DNA of 64,000 nt from Nocardioides sp. (GTDB lineage: Bacteria; Actinomycetota; Actinomycetes; Propionibacteriales; Nocardioidaceae): NCBI GenBank assembly GCA_002729525.1, contig PBYI01000067.1:62001-126000 (forward strand), given 5' to 3'. This document shows positions 7,599-17,017 of the stretch, one piece after another; position 1 is the first letter of the stretch; each line of letters begins with the position of its first letter. The position numbers and the translations under genes were made by a program. Under the pieces are notes generated by a model. It was not told where the DNA came from. It saw only the letters and a program-made list of their open reading frames with translations, and searched no databases.

Positions 7599-8722
7599 GC
7601 CCGGCCGCCGATCGCGACGAACGCCTCGCGCAGGTGCTCCTCGCTGGGCCCGGCCAGCACACGCGGCCGGCCGACCTCGTCGAGCACCACGAACCGCAGC
7701 TGGTTGCCGCGCGACTTCTTGTCGACGCGCATCGTGGCGAGCAGGTCGGCGAAGGGCGCGCCGGCGTACGTCGTGGGCAGGCCGACCCGGCGGAACGCCG
7801 CCCGGTGCCGCTCGACGTCCTCGGCGCTGAGCGAGCCCGCGCGGTGGGCGAGCTCGGCGACGTAGACGCAGCCGATCGCGACGGCCTCGCCGTGGCGCAC
7901 GCCGTACTCCTCGGCCTTCTCGATGGCGTGGGCGAGCGTGTGGCCGTAGTTGAGCGCCTCGCGGCCCGGGTGGCCGTCGCGGCCGCCGGTCTCCTTCAGG
8001 TCGTCGACCACGACGTCGATCTTCACCCGGATCGCGCGCTCGACGAGCTCGCGCAGCACCGGCGAGGACGGCACGAGGTTCTCCGGGTGGGTCTCCTCGA
8101 CGAGCCGCAGGATCTCGGGGTCGGCGATGAAGCCGCACTTGACGACCTCGCCCAGGCCGGCGACGAGCTCGGCGCGGGGCAGGGTCTCGAGCAGGGACAG
8201 GTCGCAGACGACGCCGGCGGGCTCGTGGAAGGCGCCGACGAGGTTCTTGCCCGCGCCGGTGTTGACGCCGGTCTTGCCGCCGACGGCCGCGTCGACCATG
8301 CCGAGCAGCGTCGTCGGCACGTGCACCACGCGCACCCCGCGCAGCCAGCACGCCGCGACGTACCCGCCGAGGTCGGTGGTGGCGCCGCCGCCGAGGGTGA
8401 TGACGACGTCGTTGCGGGTGAACCCGGCCTCGCCGAGCGCCTCCCAGCACGCCTCGGCCACCTCGACCGACTTCTGCTCCTCGCCGTCCGGGACGACCAT
8501 GACGGTCACCTCGCACTCGAAGAGCTCCGCGACCGAGTCGGCGGTGTCCTCCAGCGCCTCCGGGATGACCAGGGCGACCTGGCTGGCGCCGCCCGCGAGC
8601 TGCGGGAGGTAGCCGGCGAGGTCGTGGCCGACCACGACGTCGTACGGCGACGCGCCGCCGACGTGCAGGACGGTGTCGTCGGGGTGCCACTCGATGGCGC
8701 TGCCGGTGCTGCCGATGCTCAT
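7595..8722 (-). CDS. aroB: 3-dehydroquinate synthase
   Basis: A 375-residue NAD- and metal-dependent cyclase that converts DAHP to 3-dehydroquinate. Visible motifs are GGGATTDLGGYVAA (NAD binding), KTGVNTGAGKNLVGAFHEP, GEVVKCG, and the metal-ligand region NYGHTLAHAIE followed by RHGEAVAIG. ATG start at 8722 overlaps the aroK stop as ATGA; its own TGA overlaps the aroQ start. The whole chain is therefore likely to be translationally coupled. Confidence 0.95.
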   Translation of the reverse strand: MSIGSTGSAIEWHPDDTVLHVGGASPYDVVVGHDLAGYLPQLAGGASQVALVIPEALEDTADSVAELFECEVTVMVVPDGEEQKSVEVAEACWEALGEAGFTRNDVVITLGGGATTDLGGYVAACWLRGVRVVHVPTTLLGMVDAAVGGKTGVNTGAGKNLVGAFHEPAGVVCDLSLLETLPRAELVAGLGEVVKCGFIADPEILRLVEETHPENLVPSSPVLRELVERAIRVKIDVVVDDLKETGGRDGHPGREALNYGHTLAHAIEKAEEYGVRHGEAVAIGCVYVAELAHRAGSLSAEDVERHRAAFRRVGLPTTYAGAPFADLLATMRVDKKSRGNQLRFVVLDEVGRPRVLAGPSEEHLREAFVAIGGRA

Positions 8723-9234
8723 GCGAGGGCCTCCTGGACGCGGACGGCGACGTCCGCGGGCTCGGTGCCGTCGGTGTCGACGACGTGGGTGGCGACGGAC
8801 TCGTAGACGGGCGTGCGCTCGTCGAGCAGCTTCTTCAACGTGGCCCGGACATTGCCGAGGAGCAGGGGGCGGCCGGCACCGAGGCCGACGCGCTTGACCG
8901 CGTCGCCGAGACCGACCTTGAGGAAGACCACGGTGTGGCCCCGCAGCACCTCCTGCGTGGCGGGGTCGAGCACCGCGCCGCCGCCGAGGGCCAGGACACC
9001 GTCGTGCTCCTCCAGCGCGCGGGCGACCGCGGCACGCTCGAGCGACCGGAAGTGCGCCTCGCCGTCGTCGACGAAGATGTCGGAGATCGCGCGCCCCTCG
9101 GCCGCCTCGACGTCACCGTCGGTGTCGCGGACCGAGACACCCCAGGCGTCGGCCAGCAGGCCGGCGACGGTGGTCTTGCCGGCCCCCATCGGGCCGACCA
9201 GGACCACCCGCGGACCGCTCACGGCGCCCGTCAC
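8719..9234 (-). CDS. aroK: shikimate kinase
   Basis: A 171-residue NMP-kinase-fold enzyme. Walker A is GPMGAGKTT close to the N-terminus, the shikimate site includes DTDGDVE and FRSLE, and the lid region contains GAGRPLL. It phosphorylates shikimate at O3. I chose the GTG at 9234 because it forms a GTGA overlap with the aroC stop like its neighbours; the GTG at 9222 is the alternative. An open frame extends upstream but has no family similarity. Confidence 0.92.
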   Translation of the reverse strand: MTGAVSGPRVVLVGPMGAGKTTVAGLLADAWGVSVRDTDGDVEAAEGRAISDIFVDDGEAHFRSLERAAVARALEEHDGVLALGGGAVLDPATQEVLRGHTVVFLKVGLGDAVKRVGLGAGRPLLLGNVRATLKKLLDERTPVYESVATHVVDTDGTEPADVAVRVQEALA

Positions 9235-10418
9235 CGGTAGGTCAGGGTGTCGAGGTAGGACTGCGCGTTGCGGCGCACCTCGGCCAGCGAGTCGCCGCCA
9301 AACTTCTCCACCACGGCGTCGGCGACGACCAGCGCCACCATCGCCTCGGCGACGATGCCGGCAGCCGGCACCGCGCACACGTCGGAGCGCTGGTGGTGCG
9401 CGACGGCCTCCTCGCCGGTGGCGACGTCGACGGTGCGCAGGGCCCGCGGGACGGTCGCGATCGGCTTCATCGCGGCACGCACCCGGAGCACCTCGCCGGT
9501 GGTCATGCCGCCCTCAGTGCCGCCCGCCCGGCCGCTGGTGCGGCGGATGCCGTCGGCGGTCGGGACGATCTCGTCGTGCGCCAGCGAGCCCGGCGTGGCG
9601 GCGAGCTCGAACCCGTCGCCGACCTCGACGCCCTTGATGGCCTGGATGCCCATGAGGGCGCCGGCCAGGCGCGAGTCGAGGCGGCGGTCCCAGTGGACGT
9701 GCGAGCCGAGGCCCGGCGGGAGGCCGTGCACGACGACCTCGACGACGCCGCCGAGCGTGTCGCCGTCCTTGTGGGCCTGGTCGATCCGGGCGACCATCGC
9801 GGCCGACGCCTCGGCGTCGAGGCAGCGCACCGGGTCGTCGTCGAGACGGGCGACGTCGTCGGTCACCGGCACCAGGCCGGCCGGCGCCTTCACGCCGCCG
9901 AGCTCGACGACGTGGGAGACGACGGTCGCGCCGAGCGCCTGCTCAAGGAAGTTGGAGGCGACGCGGCCGAGCGCCACGCGGGCGGCGGTCTCCCGGGCGC
10001 TGGCGCGCTCCAGGATCGGGCGGGCCTCGTCGAAGGCGTACTTCTGCATGCCGGCGAGGTCGGCGTGGCCGGGCCTCGGGCGGGTGAGCGGGGCGTTGCG
10101 CGCCGAGCCCGCGAGCTCCTCGGCGGTCGCGTCGTCCGGCGGGTCGGCCGCCATGACCTTCTCCCACTTGGGCCACTCGGTGTTGCCGACCTCGATCGCG
10201 ACCGGGCCGCCCTGGGTCGTGCCGTGCCGGACGCCGCCGACCAGGGTCACCTGGTCCTGCTCGAACTTCATCCGCGCGCCCCGGCCGTAGCCGAGCCGGC
10301 GTCGCGCGAGCGACTCCTGGATGTCGGAGGACGTCACGGCCACGTGGGCCGGCAGGCCCTCGAGGATCGCGACGAGGGCAGGACCGTGCGATTCGCCGGC
10401 CGTCAACCACCGCAGCAT
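9231..10418 (-). CDS. aroC: chorismate synthase
   Basis: A 395-residue chorismate synthase, starting MLRWLTAGESHGPALVAILE, the conserved FMN-binding opening. Further motifs are RRRLGYGRGARMKFE, the RPGHAD region, and RTSGRAGGTEGGMTTGE towards the C-terminus. It makes chorismate from EPSP and needs reduced FMN. ATG start at 10418. It opens the four-gene aroC-K-B-Q chain. Separated from the prepilin peptidase gene by 110 bp holding a strong hairpin, so it probably has its own promoter. Confidence 0.95.
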   Translation of the reverse strand: MLRWLTAGESHGPALVAILEGLPAHVAVTSSDIQESLARRRLGYGRGARMKFEQDQVTLVGGVRHGTTQGGPVAIEVGNTEWPKWEKVMAADPPDDATAEELAGSARNAPLTRPRPGHADLAGMQKYAFDEARPILERASARETAARVALGRVASNFLEQALGATVVSHVVELGGVKAPAGLVPVTDDVARLDDDPVRCLDAEASAAMVARIDQAHKDGDTLGGVVEVVVHGLPPGLGSHVHWDRRLDSRLAGALMGIQAIKGVEVGDGFELAATPGSLAHDEIVPTADGIRRTSGRAGGTEGGMTTGEVLRVRAAMKPIATVPRALRTVDVATGEEAVAHHQRSDVCAVPAAGIVAEAMVALVVADAVVEKFGGDSLAEVRRNAQSYLDTLTYR

Positions 10419-10487
10419 GCGCCCAGTGTCCCATCGCGTGCCGACCGTCACGCGCACGGGACCCGCGCACGAGACGCCGACCCACGT

Positions 10488-10515
10488 CGACCCGGCGCAA
10501 GTTTGCGCCGGGTCG
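10488..10515 (-). terminator. perfect hairpin after the prepilin peptidase gene
   Basis: CGACCCGGCGCAA (10488-10500) and TTGCGCCGGGTCG (10503-10515) are perfect inverted repeats separated by two bases, so the real loop would be six or more. It starts 14 bp past the peptidase stop and lies 70 bp before aroC. No U-tract follows. It is best read as an actinobacterial hairpin terminator. Confidence 0.6.
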
Positions 10516-10528
10516 ATCCAGGCGGGGG

Positions 10529-11365
10529 TCAGGTGCCGAGGAGGGCGGAGACGACCGGGGCGCCGGCGACGAGGCCGACCAGCGCGCCCAGGAGCATCGC
10601 CGGACCGAAGGCGCGCGGGGCGCGCAGCAGCGACCGGTCGCGGCGTACGACGGCGAGGGCCAGGCCGAGGAGCCCGAACAGCAGCGTGGGGGCGTAGAGG
10701 CCGACGGCGAGCTCGGCCCACCCTGCCCAGCCGAGCACGAAGCCCAGCGGCGCGGCCAGGCGTACGTCGCCGAACGCCAGGCCGGCGGGCCACACGAACC
10801 ACAGCACCCAGTAGACGCTGCGCCCGACGACCAGGCCGATCAGCGCGCGCACCGCCTCGTCGCCGGCGCCCGTGAGCGGGCCGACGAGCAGCCCGACGAC
10901 CACCAGCCACCCCGTCACCGGGAGCACCAGCCGCACCGGGAGGTAGCGCGTGCGCGCGTCGACCACGCCGAGGGCGGCGAGCACCGGGACGACCGGGAGC
11001 ACCACGAGCAGCACCCACGACCAGCCGGCCCAGCCGCCGACGACGACGCCCCCGAGCCCCGCCCACAGCACGACGGCACGCACGAACCGCGCTTCCCGGG
11101 CGAGCACGGCGTACGGCGTCTTGGGGTCCTCGTCGCGGGCGAGCTGCTCGGCGATGCTCGGGCGACGCCCGGCCTGCGGCGACCCGTCCCCGCCCGCCTC
11201 CTCGCCCTCGTCCTTGCCCTGTTCCGCGGAGGGCTCAGGCTCCGGGCGCGGCTCCGGCTCGGGCAGCCGCCCGACGAGCCGTACGGCGAGCAGCCCGCCG
11301 CCGGCGCACAGGAGCCCCGCGAGCCCCGCGAGCACGGCGACCAGCACGGCGGACCCGTCGGTCAC
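10529..11365 (-). CDS. A24 family prepilin peptidase
   Basis: A 278-residue, multi-pass membrane aspartyl protease of the TadV/PilD family. The two catalytic Asp regions are GVVDARTRYLPVRL and LAFGDVRLAAPLG, the second being the GxGD-type motif with Ala-Phe before Gly-Asp. An acidic Pro/Glu-rich cytosolic loop follows the first membrane segment. GTG start at 11365 overlaps the aroE stop as GTGA. A prepilin peptidase sits beside aroE in mycobacteria too. No pilin or tad genes occur in this window. Confidence 0.88.
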   Translation of the reverse strand: MTDGSAVLVAVLAGLAGLLCAGGGLLAVRLVGRLPEPEPRPEPEPSAEQGKDEGEEAGGDGSPQAGRRPSIAEQLARDEDPKTPYAVLAREARFVRAVVLWAGLGGVVVGGWAGWSWVLLVVLPVVPVLAALGVVDARTRYLPVRLVLPVTGWLVVVGLLVGPLTGAGDEAVRALIGLVVGRSVYWVLWFVWPAGLAFGDVRLAAPLGFVLGWAGWAELAVGLYAPTLLFGLLGLALAVVRRDRSLLRAPRAFGPAMLLGALVGLVAGAPVVSALLGT

Positions 11366-12174
11366 GCGCCGGCCCGCTCCGCGAGCGCCCGCTCCCCCGC
11401 CGCCCGCATCGCCTCGAGCGGGGCGGCGACACCGGTGAAGGCCGTGAACTGCAGCGCCGCCTGGTGCACCAGCAGGTCGAGTCCGCCGACGAGCGCCTGC
11501 CCCCGCTCGGCCGCCGCGGCCGCGAGGGGCGTCGGCCATGGGTCGTAGAGCACCTCGAAGACCACCGGCGCGTCACCCGTGCGCTCGACCAGCGAAGCGT
11601 CCTGCGCCGAGGCCGGCACGGTCGAGACCACGACCTCGCCGACGACCGGCGCGTCGAGCGGCTCGACCCGCACCCGAGGGGCGGCCGGGTGCGCGGCGAC
11701 GACGGCGACGGTCTCGGCGGCCCGCTCCGCGCTCCGGGCGAGCAGCACCACCTCGCGCGCGCCGAGCTCGACGAGGGCCAGGCCGGTCGAGGCGGCGGTC
11801 GCACCGGCGCCGACGACGGTCGCGACACGCACCGGGCCGTCGTACCGCTCCCGGACCGCGGCGACCGCGCCGGGCAGGTCGGTGTTGTCGGCGTGCCGAC
11901 GACCGTCGGCGAGCACCAGCGTGTTGGCCGCGCCGGCCGTGCGGGCCCGGTCGGAGACCACGTCGGCCAGCGGAAGCACCGCACGCTTCAGCGGCATCGT
12001 CAGCGACAGTCCGCGCCACCCGGGGTCGAGCGCCGCGAGGAACCCCGCGAGCCCGGCCGTGCCGAGCTGCACGGCGTCGTAGCGCCAGTCGAGCCCGACC
12101 GCGTCGTACCCGGCCCGGTGCAGGGTCGGCGACAGGGAGTGCTCGATCGGGTCTCCCAGCACGGCGCAGCGCAT
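11362..12174 (-). CDS. aroE: shikimate dehydrogenase
   Basis: A 270-residue NADPH-dependent enzyme that reduces 3-dehydroshikimate. It begins MRCAVLGDPIEHSLSPTLHRAGY, with the SLSPTLH shikimate-binding motif, continues with LSLTMPLKRAVLP (catalytic Lys), and then AANTLV and the VVGAGATAAST nucleotide motif. ATG at 12174, 11 bp past the mltG stop. Together with aroC-K-B-Q it supplies most of the shikimate pathway locally; DAHP synthase and EPSP synthase are not in the window. Confidence 0.93.
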   Translation of the reverse strand: MRCAVLGDPIEHSLSPTLHRAGYDAVGLDWRYDAVQLGTAGLAGFLAALDPGWRGLSLTMPLKRAVLPLADVVSDRARTAGAANTLVLADGRRHADNTDLPGAVAAVRERYDGPVRVATVVGAGATAASTGLALVELGAREVVLLARSAERAAETVAVVAAHPAAPRVRVEPLDAPVVGEVVVSTVPASAQDASLVERTGDAPVVFEVLYDPWPTPLAAAAAERGQALVGGLDLLVHQAALQFTAFTGVAAPLEAMRAAGERALAERAGA

Positions 12175-12185
12175 CGCAGCCGACC

Positions 12186-13502
12186 TCAGCAGCGGTCGGA
12201 CTGCGTGGCGCAGTACTGGTCGAGCTCGGCCCGGAACTGCGAGAACTCCTCCGGCGTCTCGGCGAACTTCGTCTCGCCCGTCGCCAGGTTGACCGTCACG
12301 TAGTAGTACCAGTCGCCTTCCTCCGGGTTCGCCGCGGCGGCGATGGCCTCGTCCCCCGGTGCCTCGATCGGCCCCGGCGGGAGCCCGGTCTGGGTGTAGG
12401 TGTTGTACGGCGAGTCGGCGACCGACTCGATCTGGTCGGTCGTGAGCCGTGCGATCGGCGATTGGCCGAGCGCGTAGTTGACGGCGGCGTCGATCTGCAG
12501 CAGCCCGACGGTGCCGGCGGTGCCGGGGTTCTCGAGCCGGTTGTAGATCACCCGCGCGACCTTGGGCATGTCGTCCCCGCGCCCCTCGGCCTGCACCAGG
12601 CTGGCGACGGTCATCAGCTCGTGCGGCGTGTAGCCGAGCTCGTCGGCGGCGTCCTCGAGCCCCGCGTCGTCGGCGGCCTGCCGCCACCGGTCGACCATCG
12701 CGGTCAGCATGTCGAGGGCGCTGGCGTTGGGTCCGTAGGAGTACGTCGCGGGGAACAGGTAGCCCTCGGCCTCACCGTCGGCGTAGTCGGGGAGTCCGAG
12801 CCGCTCGGGCTTGCGCAGTGCCTTGCGGAACGCCTTCTTGCCGTAGTCGGTGTTCTTCGCGAGGACGTCGACGATCTGGTCGACCGTGAGTCCCTCGGGG
12901 ACGGTGACGACGTCGGCGACGAGGTTGGCCGGGTCGACCAGCACGTCCACGACGTCGCGGGCGGCCATCTGCCGCTGGAGCTGGTAGAAGCCGACCTGGA
13001 TGCCGCGCGACTCCTCGTCGCGGGCGGCGGCGGCCTCGGTGAACGCCTGGACGGAGGCGACCACGTCGTCGGCCACGAGGTTGCGACCCATCTCGGCGAT
13101 CGTGTCGCCCTCGCTGACCTCGAAGACCACCCGGCCCTCACCGGGGCCGGCGTAGTCCTCCGCGGTGTCGTTGAGGTAGTCCGAGAGCCGGTCGAGCGGG
13201 TTGCCGACGTCGAGCTGCTGCCAGGCGACGTACCCACCGCCGCCGACGAGCAGCAGCACGAGGAGGATCGGGAGGCAGCCGCTGCCGCGGCGTCGGCGGC
13301 GCCGGTGCCCGCCGGACCGCCCGGAGACGACCTCGATCGGGCTCGCGGAGCCGTCGTCGGGCGCGGCCTCGTCAGTCGTCTCCGCGACGGGCTCGTCCGC
13401 CGTGACCGGCGTGTGCTCGCCGGTCTCCTGCTCGGCGGGGTCGTGGTCCGCGTCGTCGCTCGCCGGGACGTCCTCGTCGGGCCGCCGCTGGTCGTCACTC
13501 AT
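12186..13502 (-). CDS. mltG: endolytic murein transglycosylase MltG (YceG-like)
   Basis: A 438-residue protein: acidic cytosolic N-terminus (about 90 residues), a basic stop-transfer run, one membrane helix (LPILLVLLLVGGGGYVAW), a LysM-like region and a YceG domain. The catalytic Glu lies in SLVQAEGRGDDMPKVARVIYNRL, and the C-terminal block SPYNTYTQTGLPPGPIEAPG is diagnostic. It cleaves nascent glycan strands and so helps set their length. ATG at 13502, overlapping the ruvX stop by 8 bp. Confidence 0.93.
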   Translation of the reverse strand: MSDDQRRPDEDVPASDDADHDPAEQETGEHTPVTADEPVAETTDEAAPDDGSASPIEVVSGRSGGHRRRRRRGSGCLPILLVLLLVGGGGYVAWQQLDVGNPLDRLSDYLNDTAEDYAGPGEGRVVFEVSEGDTIAEMGRNLVADDVVASVQAFTEAAAARDEESRGIQVGFYQLQRQMAARDVVDVLVDPANLVADVVTVPEGLTVDQIVDVLAKNTDYGKKAFRKALRKPERLGLPDYADGEAEGYLFPATYSYGPNASALDMLTAMVDRWRQAADDAGLEDAADELGYTPHELMTVASLVQAEGRGDDMPKVARVIYNRLENPGTAGTVGLLQIDAAVNYALGQSPIARLTTDQIESVADSPYNTYTQTGLPPGPIEAPGDEAIAAAANPEEGDWYYYVTVNLATGETKFAETPEEFSQFRAELDQYCATQSDRC

Positions 13503-13959
13503 CGGGTTCCTCCACGAGCTCACCGGGTGCGTCCCCGGTGGCCCGCTCGCTGTCGAGGGCGTGCTGCAGGATCAGCACGGCCGCTGCCATGTCGACGACG
13601 GACCGGCGGTCCTGCCCGTGCCGGCCACGGTCGCGGAGCATAGCCTCCGCCGACACCGTGGTGAGCCGCTCGTCGACGAGCCGCACCGGGACGGGCGCGA
13701 CCTGCCGCGCGAGTCGTCGGGCCAGCCGCCGGGTCTTGGTGGCGGCCGGTCCCTCCGTGCCGGAGAGCGACCGGGGCAGACCGACGACGACCTCGATCGC
13801 CTCGGTCTCCTCCACGATCTGGCGCAGCCGACGCAGGTCTCCCCCGCCCCGGCGCACGGTCTCCAGCGGGGTCGCCAGGAACCCCGAGGGGTCGCTGGAC
13901 GCGACCCCGATGCGTGCGTCACCGGGGTCGAGCCCGATGCGTACGCCGGTCCGGGTCAC
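13495..13959 (-). CDS. ruvX: Holliday junction resolvase-like YqgF/RuvX
   Basis: A 154-residue RNase H-fold protein. It begins VTRTGVRIGLDPGDARIGVA and contains VVGLPRSLSGTEGPAA and VRLVDERLTTVSAE, the conserved YqgF blocks with their acidic residues. The family acts in 16S rRNA 5'-end processing and was first proposed as a resolvase. GTG at 13959 overlaps the alaS stop as GTGA. The order alaS-ruvX-mltG-aroE is conserved across actinobacteria. Confidence 0.92.
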   Translation of the reverse strand: MTRTGVRIGLDPGDARIGVASSDPSGFLATPLETVRRGGGDLRRLRQIVEETEAIEVVVGLPRSLSGTEGPAATKTRRLARRLARQVAPVPVRLVDERLTTVSAEAMLRDRGRHGQDRRSVVDMAAAVLILQHALDSERATGDAPGELVEEPDE

Positions 13960-16667
13960 GCGCCCGCCGCGGTCGCGACGGTGGTGGTGACCAGCGCCAG
14001 CGCCTCGTCGATGCGCGACGGGTCGGAGCCGCCGCCCTGGGCGACGTCGTCCTTGCCGCCGCCCTTGCCGCCGAGCAGCGGGGCGACGGTGCGCACCAGC
14101 TCGCCGGCCTTGATGCCGCGGTCCCGGGCGAGGTCGTTGGTGGCCGCCACCACGGCGACCTTGCCGTCGACGGCGCCGACGAGCACGACCACGCCGGGGC
14201 GGGCCGCGTCGAGGCGACCGCGCACGTCGAGGGCGAGCGTGCGGACGTCGCCGCCGCCCGCACCGTCGAGGCGCTGGGCGACGACCTGGACACCGTTGAC
14301 GTCGGCCGCGTCCGCGGCGAGACCGGCACCGCCGGCGAGCAGCTGGGCGACGCGCGCCTTCTCGATCTCCTTCTCCGCCGAGCGCAGTCGCTCGACGAGG
14401 TCGCCGACGCGTCCGACGAGGTCGTCGGGCTGGGTCTTCAGCAGGCCGGTGAGCTGGGCGACGACGTCGCGCTCGCGGGCGAGGTAGCGGAAGCCCTCGA
14501 CGCCGGTGAAGGCCTCGATGCGGCGGTTGCCGGAGCCGACCGAGGACTCGCCGGTGACCACGATGGTGCCGATCTGGCTGGAGTGGTCGACGTGCGTGCC
14601 TCCGCACAGCTCGCGCGACCAGGGTCCGCCGATCTCGACGACGCGCACCTTGGTGTTGTCGTAGGTCTCGCCGAACAGCGCGATGGCGCCCCAGTCCTTC
14701 GCCTGGTCGAGCGTCATGTACTGCCAGCCGACAGGCAGGTCGGAGCGCAGCGCGGTCGCCGAGACCTCCTCGATGTCGCGCAGCTGCTCGGGCGTGAGCG
14801 ACTGGGTCCACCCGAAGTCGAGCCGGAGGTAGCCGGGCCGGTTGTAGGAGCCCGACTGCAGGGCCGAGGGGCCGAGCACCTCGCGCAGCGCGGCGTGCAC
14901 GACGTGCGTGCCGGAGTGCGCCTGGCGCGCGCCGGTGCGCCACTCGGGGTCGACGCGGGCGTGCGCGACCGCGGACGACGCGCTGCCGAGCGCGACCTCG
15001 CCGTCGACGACGCGTACCTGGTGCACCACCAGGCCGCGCACCGGCCGCTGCACGTCGAGCACCTCGAGCAGGGCGCCGCCCAGCTCGATGGTGCCGGCGT
15101 CCGCGGCCTGGCCGCCGGACTCGGCGTAGAAGGGGGTGCGGTCGAGCACCAGCTCGCCGACCTCACCGGAGCCGAGAACGGTGGTGGGCTCGCCGCCCGA
15201 GAGCAGCGCGACGGGGCGCGACTCGGTCTCGAGGGTCTCGTAGGCCAGCCAGTCGGTCGGGCCGTGCTCGTCGAGCACCGCGCGGTAGGCGTGGGTGTCG
15301 GCGTGCTGGCCCTTCTTGGCCTTGGCATCGGCCTTGGCGTGCTCGCGCTGCTCGGCCATGAGCGTGCGGAAGCCGCCCTCGTCGACCGTCAGCCCGGCCT
15401 CGGAGGCCATCTCGAGCGTGAGGTCGATCGGGAAGCCGTAGGTGTCGTGCAGCTGGAAGGCCTGGGCGCCCTGGAGCACCGAGCCGCCGGACTGCTTCAC
15501 CGAGGCGGCCGCCTGGTCGAAGATCGTGGTGCCGGCCTCCAGCGTCTTGCGGAAGGCCTGCTCCTCGGCGAAGGCGACCCGCGCGATGCGGTCCCAGTCG
15601 GTGTGGAGCTCGGTGTAGGTCTCGCCCATCTTGTCGCGGCTCACCGGCATCAGCTCGGGCAGCACCGGCGTCTCGCAGCCCAGCAGCCGCATCGAGCGCA
15701 CCGCGCGCCGCAGCAGCCGGCGCAGCACGTAGCCGCGGCCCTCGTTGCCGGGCGTCACGCCGTCGCTGATGAGCATCATCGAGCTGCGCACGTGGTCGGC
15801 GACCACCCGGAACCGGACGTCGTCCTCGGCGTCGTCGCCGTAGCGCTTGCCGGTGAGCTCCATCGCCCGCTCGATCACGGGGAACATCACGTCGATCTCG
15901 TACATGTTGCGCTTGCCCTGCAGCAGCAGCGCGATGCGCTCGAGGCCCATGCCGGTGTCGATGTTCTTCTTCGGCAGCGACCCCGCGACGTCGAAGTCCT
16001 CCTTCGAGCGCACGGCGCTGAGCTCGTCCTGCATGAAGACGAGGTTCCAGATCTCCAGCAGCCGGTCCTCGAGGGCGAACGGCATGTCGGGGCCGAGCGT
16101 CGCGGGGTCGAAGTCGGGGCCGAACTCGGGGCCGCGGTCGTAGAGGATCTCCGAGCACGGACCACCGGGGCCGGGCACGCCCATCGACCAGTAGTTCTCC
16201 TTGCGGCCCAGCCGCAGGATGCGCTCCTCGGGCAGGCCGGTGACCCGGCACCACAGCCCGAGCGCCTCGTCGTCGCCGTCGAGGATCGAGGGGTAGAGCC
16301 GATCCTCCTCGAGCCCCCACCCGCCGTCGGCCTGGGGCTTGGTGACCAGCTCCCAGGCGAGCTCGATGGCGCGCTCCTTGAAGTAGTCGCCGAAGGAGAA
16401 GTTGCCGCACATCTCGAAGAACGTTCCGTGCCGCGTGGTCTTGCCGACGTCCTCGATGTCGGGGGTGCGGATGCACTTCTGCACGCTGGTCGCGCGGTCG
16501 TACGGCGGGGTCTCCTGGCCGAGGAAGTACGGCTTGAACGGCACCATGCCGGCGTTGACGAACAGCAGGTTCGGGTCGTCGAGCAGCAGCGAGGCGGACG
16601 GGACCACGGTGTGGCCGGCGCGCTCGAAGTGCGCCTGGAACCTCCGTCGGATCTCCGCGGTCTCCAT
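13956..16667 (-). CDS. alaS: alanyl-tRNA synthetase
   Basis: A 903-residue class II synthetase, slightly longer than the E. coli enzyme. The N-terminal core begins METAEIRRRFQAHFERAGH and contains FFEMCGNFSFGDYFKERA. The editing domain carries HSGTHVVHAAL (HxxxH) and CGGTHVDHS (CxxxH), the metal-binding set that removes mischarged Ser and Gly. A C-Ala domain ends with a Gly-rich KGGGKDD region. ATG at 16667 shares bases with the upstream stop (TGATG). Confidence 0.96.
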   Translation of the reverse strand: METAEIRRRFQAHFERAGHTVVPSASLLLDDPNLLFVNAGMVPFKPYFLGQETPPYDRATSVQKCIRTPDIEDVGKTTRHGTFFEMCGNFSFGDYFKERAIELAWELVTKPQADGGWGLEEDRLYPSILDGDDEALGLWCRVTGLPEERILRLGRKENYWSMGVPGPGGPCSEILYDRGPEFGPDFDPATLGPDMPFALEDRLLEIWNLVFMQDELSAVRSKEDFDVAGSLPKKNIDTGMGLERIALLLQGKRNMYEIDVMFPVIERAMELTGKRYGDDAEDDVRFRVVADHVRSSMMLISDGVTPGNEGRGYVLRRLLRRAVRSMRLLGCETPVLPELMPVSRDKMGETYTELHTDWDRIARVAFAEEQAFRKTLEAGTTIFDQAAASVKQSGGSVLQGAQAFQLHDTYGFPIDLTLEMASEAGLTVDEGGFRTLMAEQREHAKADAKAKKGQHADTHAYRAVLDEHGPTDWLAYETLETESRPVALLSGGEPTTVLGSGEVGELVLDRTPFYAESGGQAADAGTIELGGALLEVLDVQRPVRGLVVHQVRVVDGEVALGSASSAVAHARVDPEWRTGARQAHSGTHVVHAALREVLGPSALQSGSYNRPGYLRLDFGWTQSLTPEQLRDIEEVSATALRSDLPVGWQYMTLDQAKDWGAIALFGETYDNTKVRVVEIGGPWSRELCGGTHVDHSSQIGTIVVTGESSVGSGNRRIEAFTGVEGFRYLARERDVVAQLTGLLKTQPDDLVGRVGDLVERLRSAEKEIEKARVAQLLAGGAGLAADAADVNGVQVVAQRLDGAGGGDVRTLALDVRGRLDAARPGVVVLVGAVDGKVAVVAATNDLARDRGIKAGELVRTVAPLLGGKGGGKDDVAQGGGSDPSRIDEALALVTTTVATAAGA

Positions 16668-17017
16668 CAGTCGTGCTCCTCGCTGGTCAGGGTGGTGCTG
16701 GTCTGGCTGGTCTGGCTGGTGCTCGTCTGCTCGCCGCCGGGATCGGTACGCCGTGCGCCGTCGCCCGCGGCGAGCTCGGGCGGGTGGGCGGCGGCCGCTC
16801 GCTGCGCGATGGCCCGGTCGACCCGCTCGCGGACCTCGGGCTCGGCGTCGGCCATGCCCTGGGCCATCTCGTCGCGGATCATCCGCGCACCGACCACGGC
16901 GGCCCCGACGCGGTCGCGCAGCCCGTCGACGGTCAGCACCTCGGCGGCCCGCCGGGCCCGGAAGGCGGCGTAGACCCCGGCGCCGGCGCCGGCGGCGAAC
17001 CACAGCGCGCGGCTCAT
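16667..17017 (-). CDS. DUF6167-like small membrane protein
   Basis: A 116-residue protein with an N-terminal membrane segment (SRALWFAAGAGAGVYAAFRARR), then a short helical cytosolic domain with DGLRDRVGAAVVGARMIRDEM, and a low-complexity Ser/Thr/Gln tail. Proteins of this type sit directly upstream of alaS in many actinobacteria and are annotated DUF6167; function is unknown. The stop overlaps the alaS ATG as TGATG, and the start overlaps a 12-codon mini-ORF. Confidence 0.75.
   Translation of the reverse strand: MSRALWFAAGAGAGVYAAFRARRAAEVLTVDGLRDRVGAAVVGARMIRDEMAQGMADAEPEVRERVDRAIAQRAAAAHPPELAAGDGARRTDPGGEQTSTSQTSQTSTTLTSEEHD

Noticed and set aside
7158..8690. 510-codon minus-strand frame joining part of aroB with aroQ
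   Set aside because: Only the last 146 codons match a protein (dehydroquinase); the upstream part is the wrong frame of aroB. It is not a fusion gene.
13914..16973. 1019-codon open frame on the plus strand opposite alaS
   Set aside because: It is antisense to a gene with all AlaRS motifs, its protein is a low-complexity Val/Ala/Gly/Arg/His mix, and such frames are common by chance at this GC.
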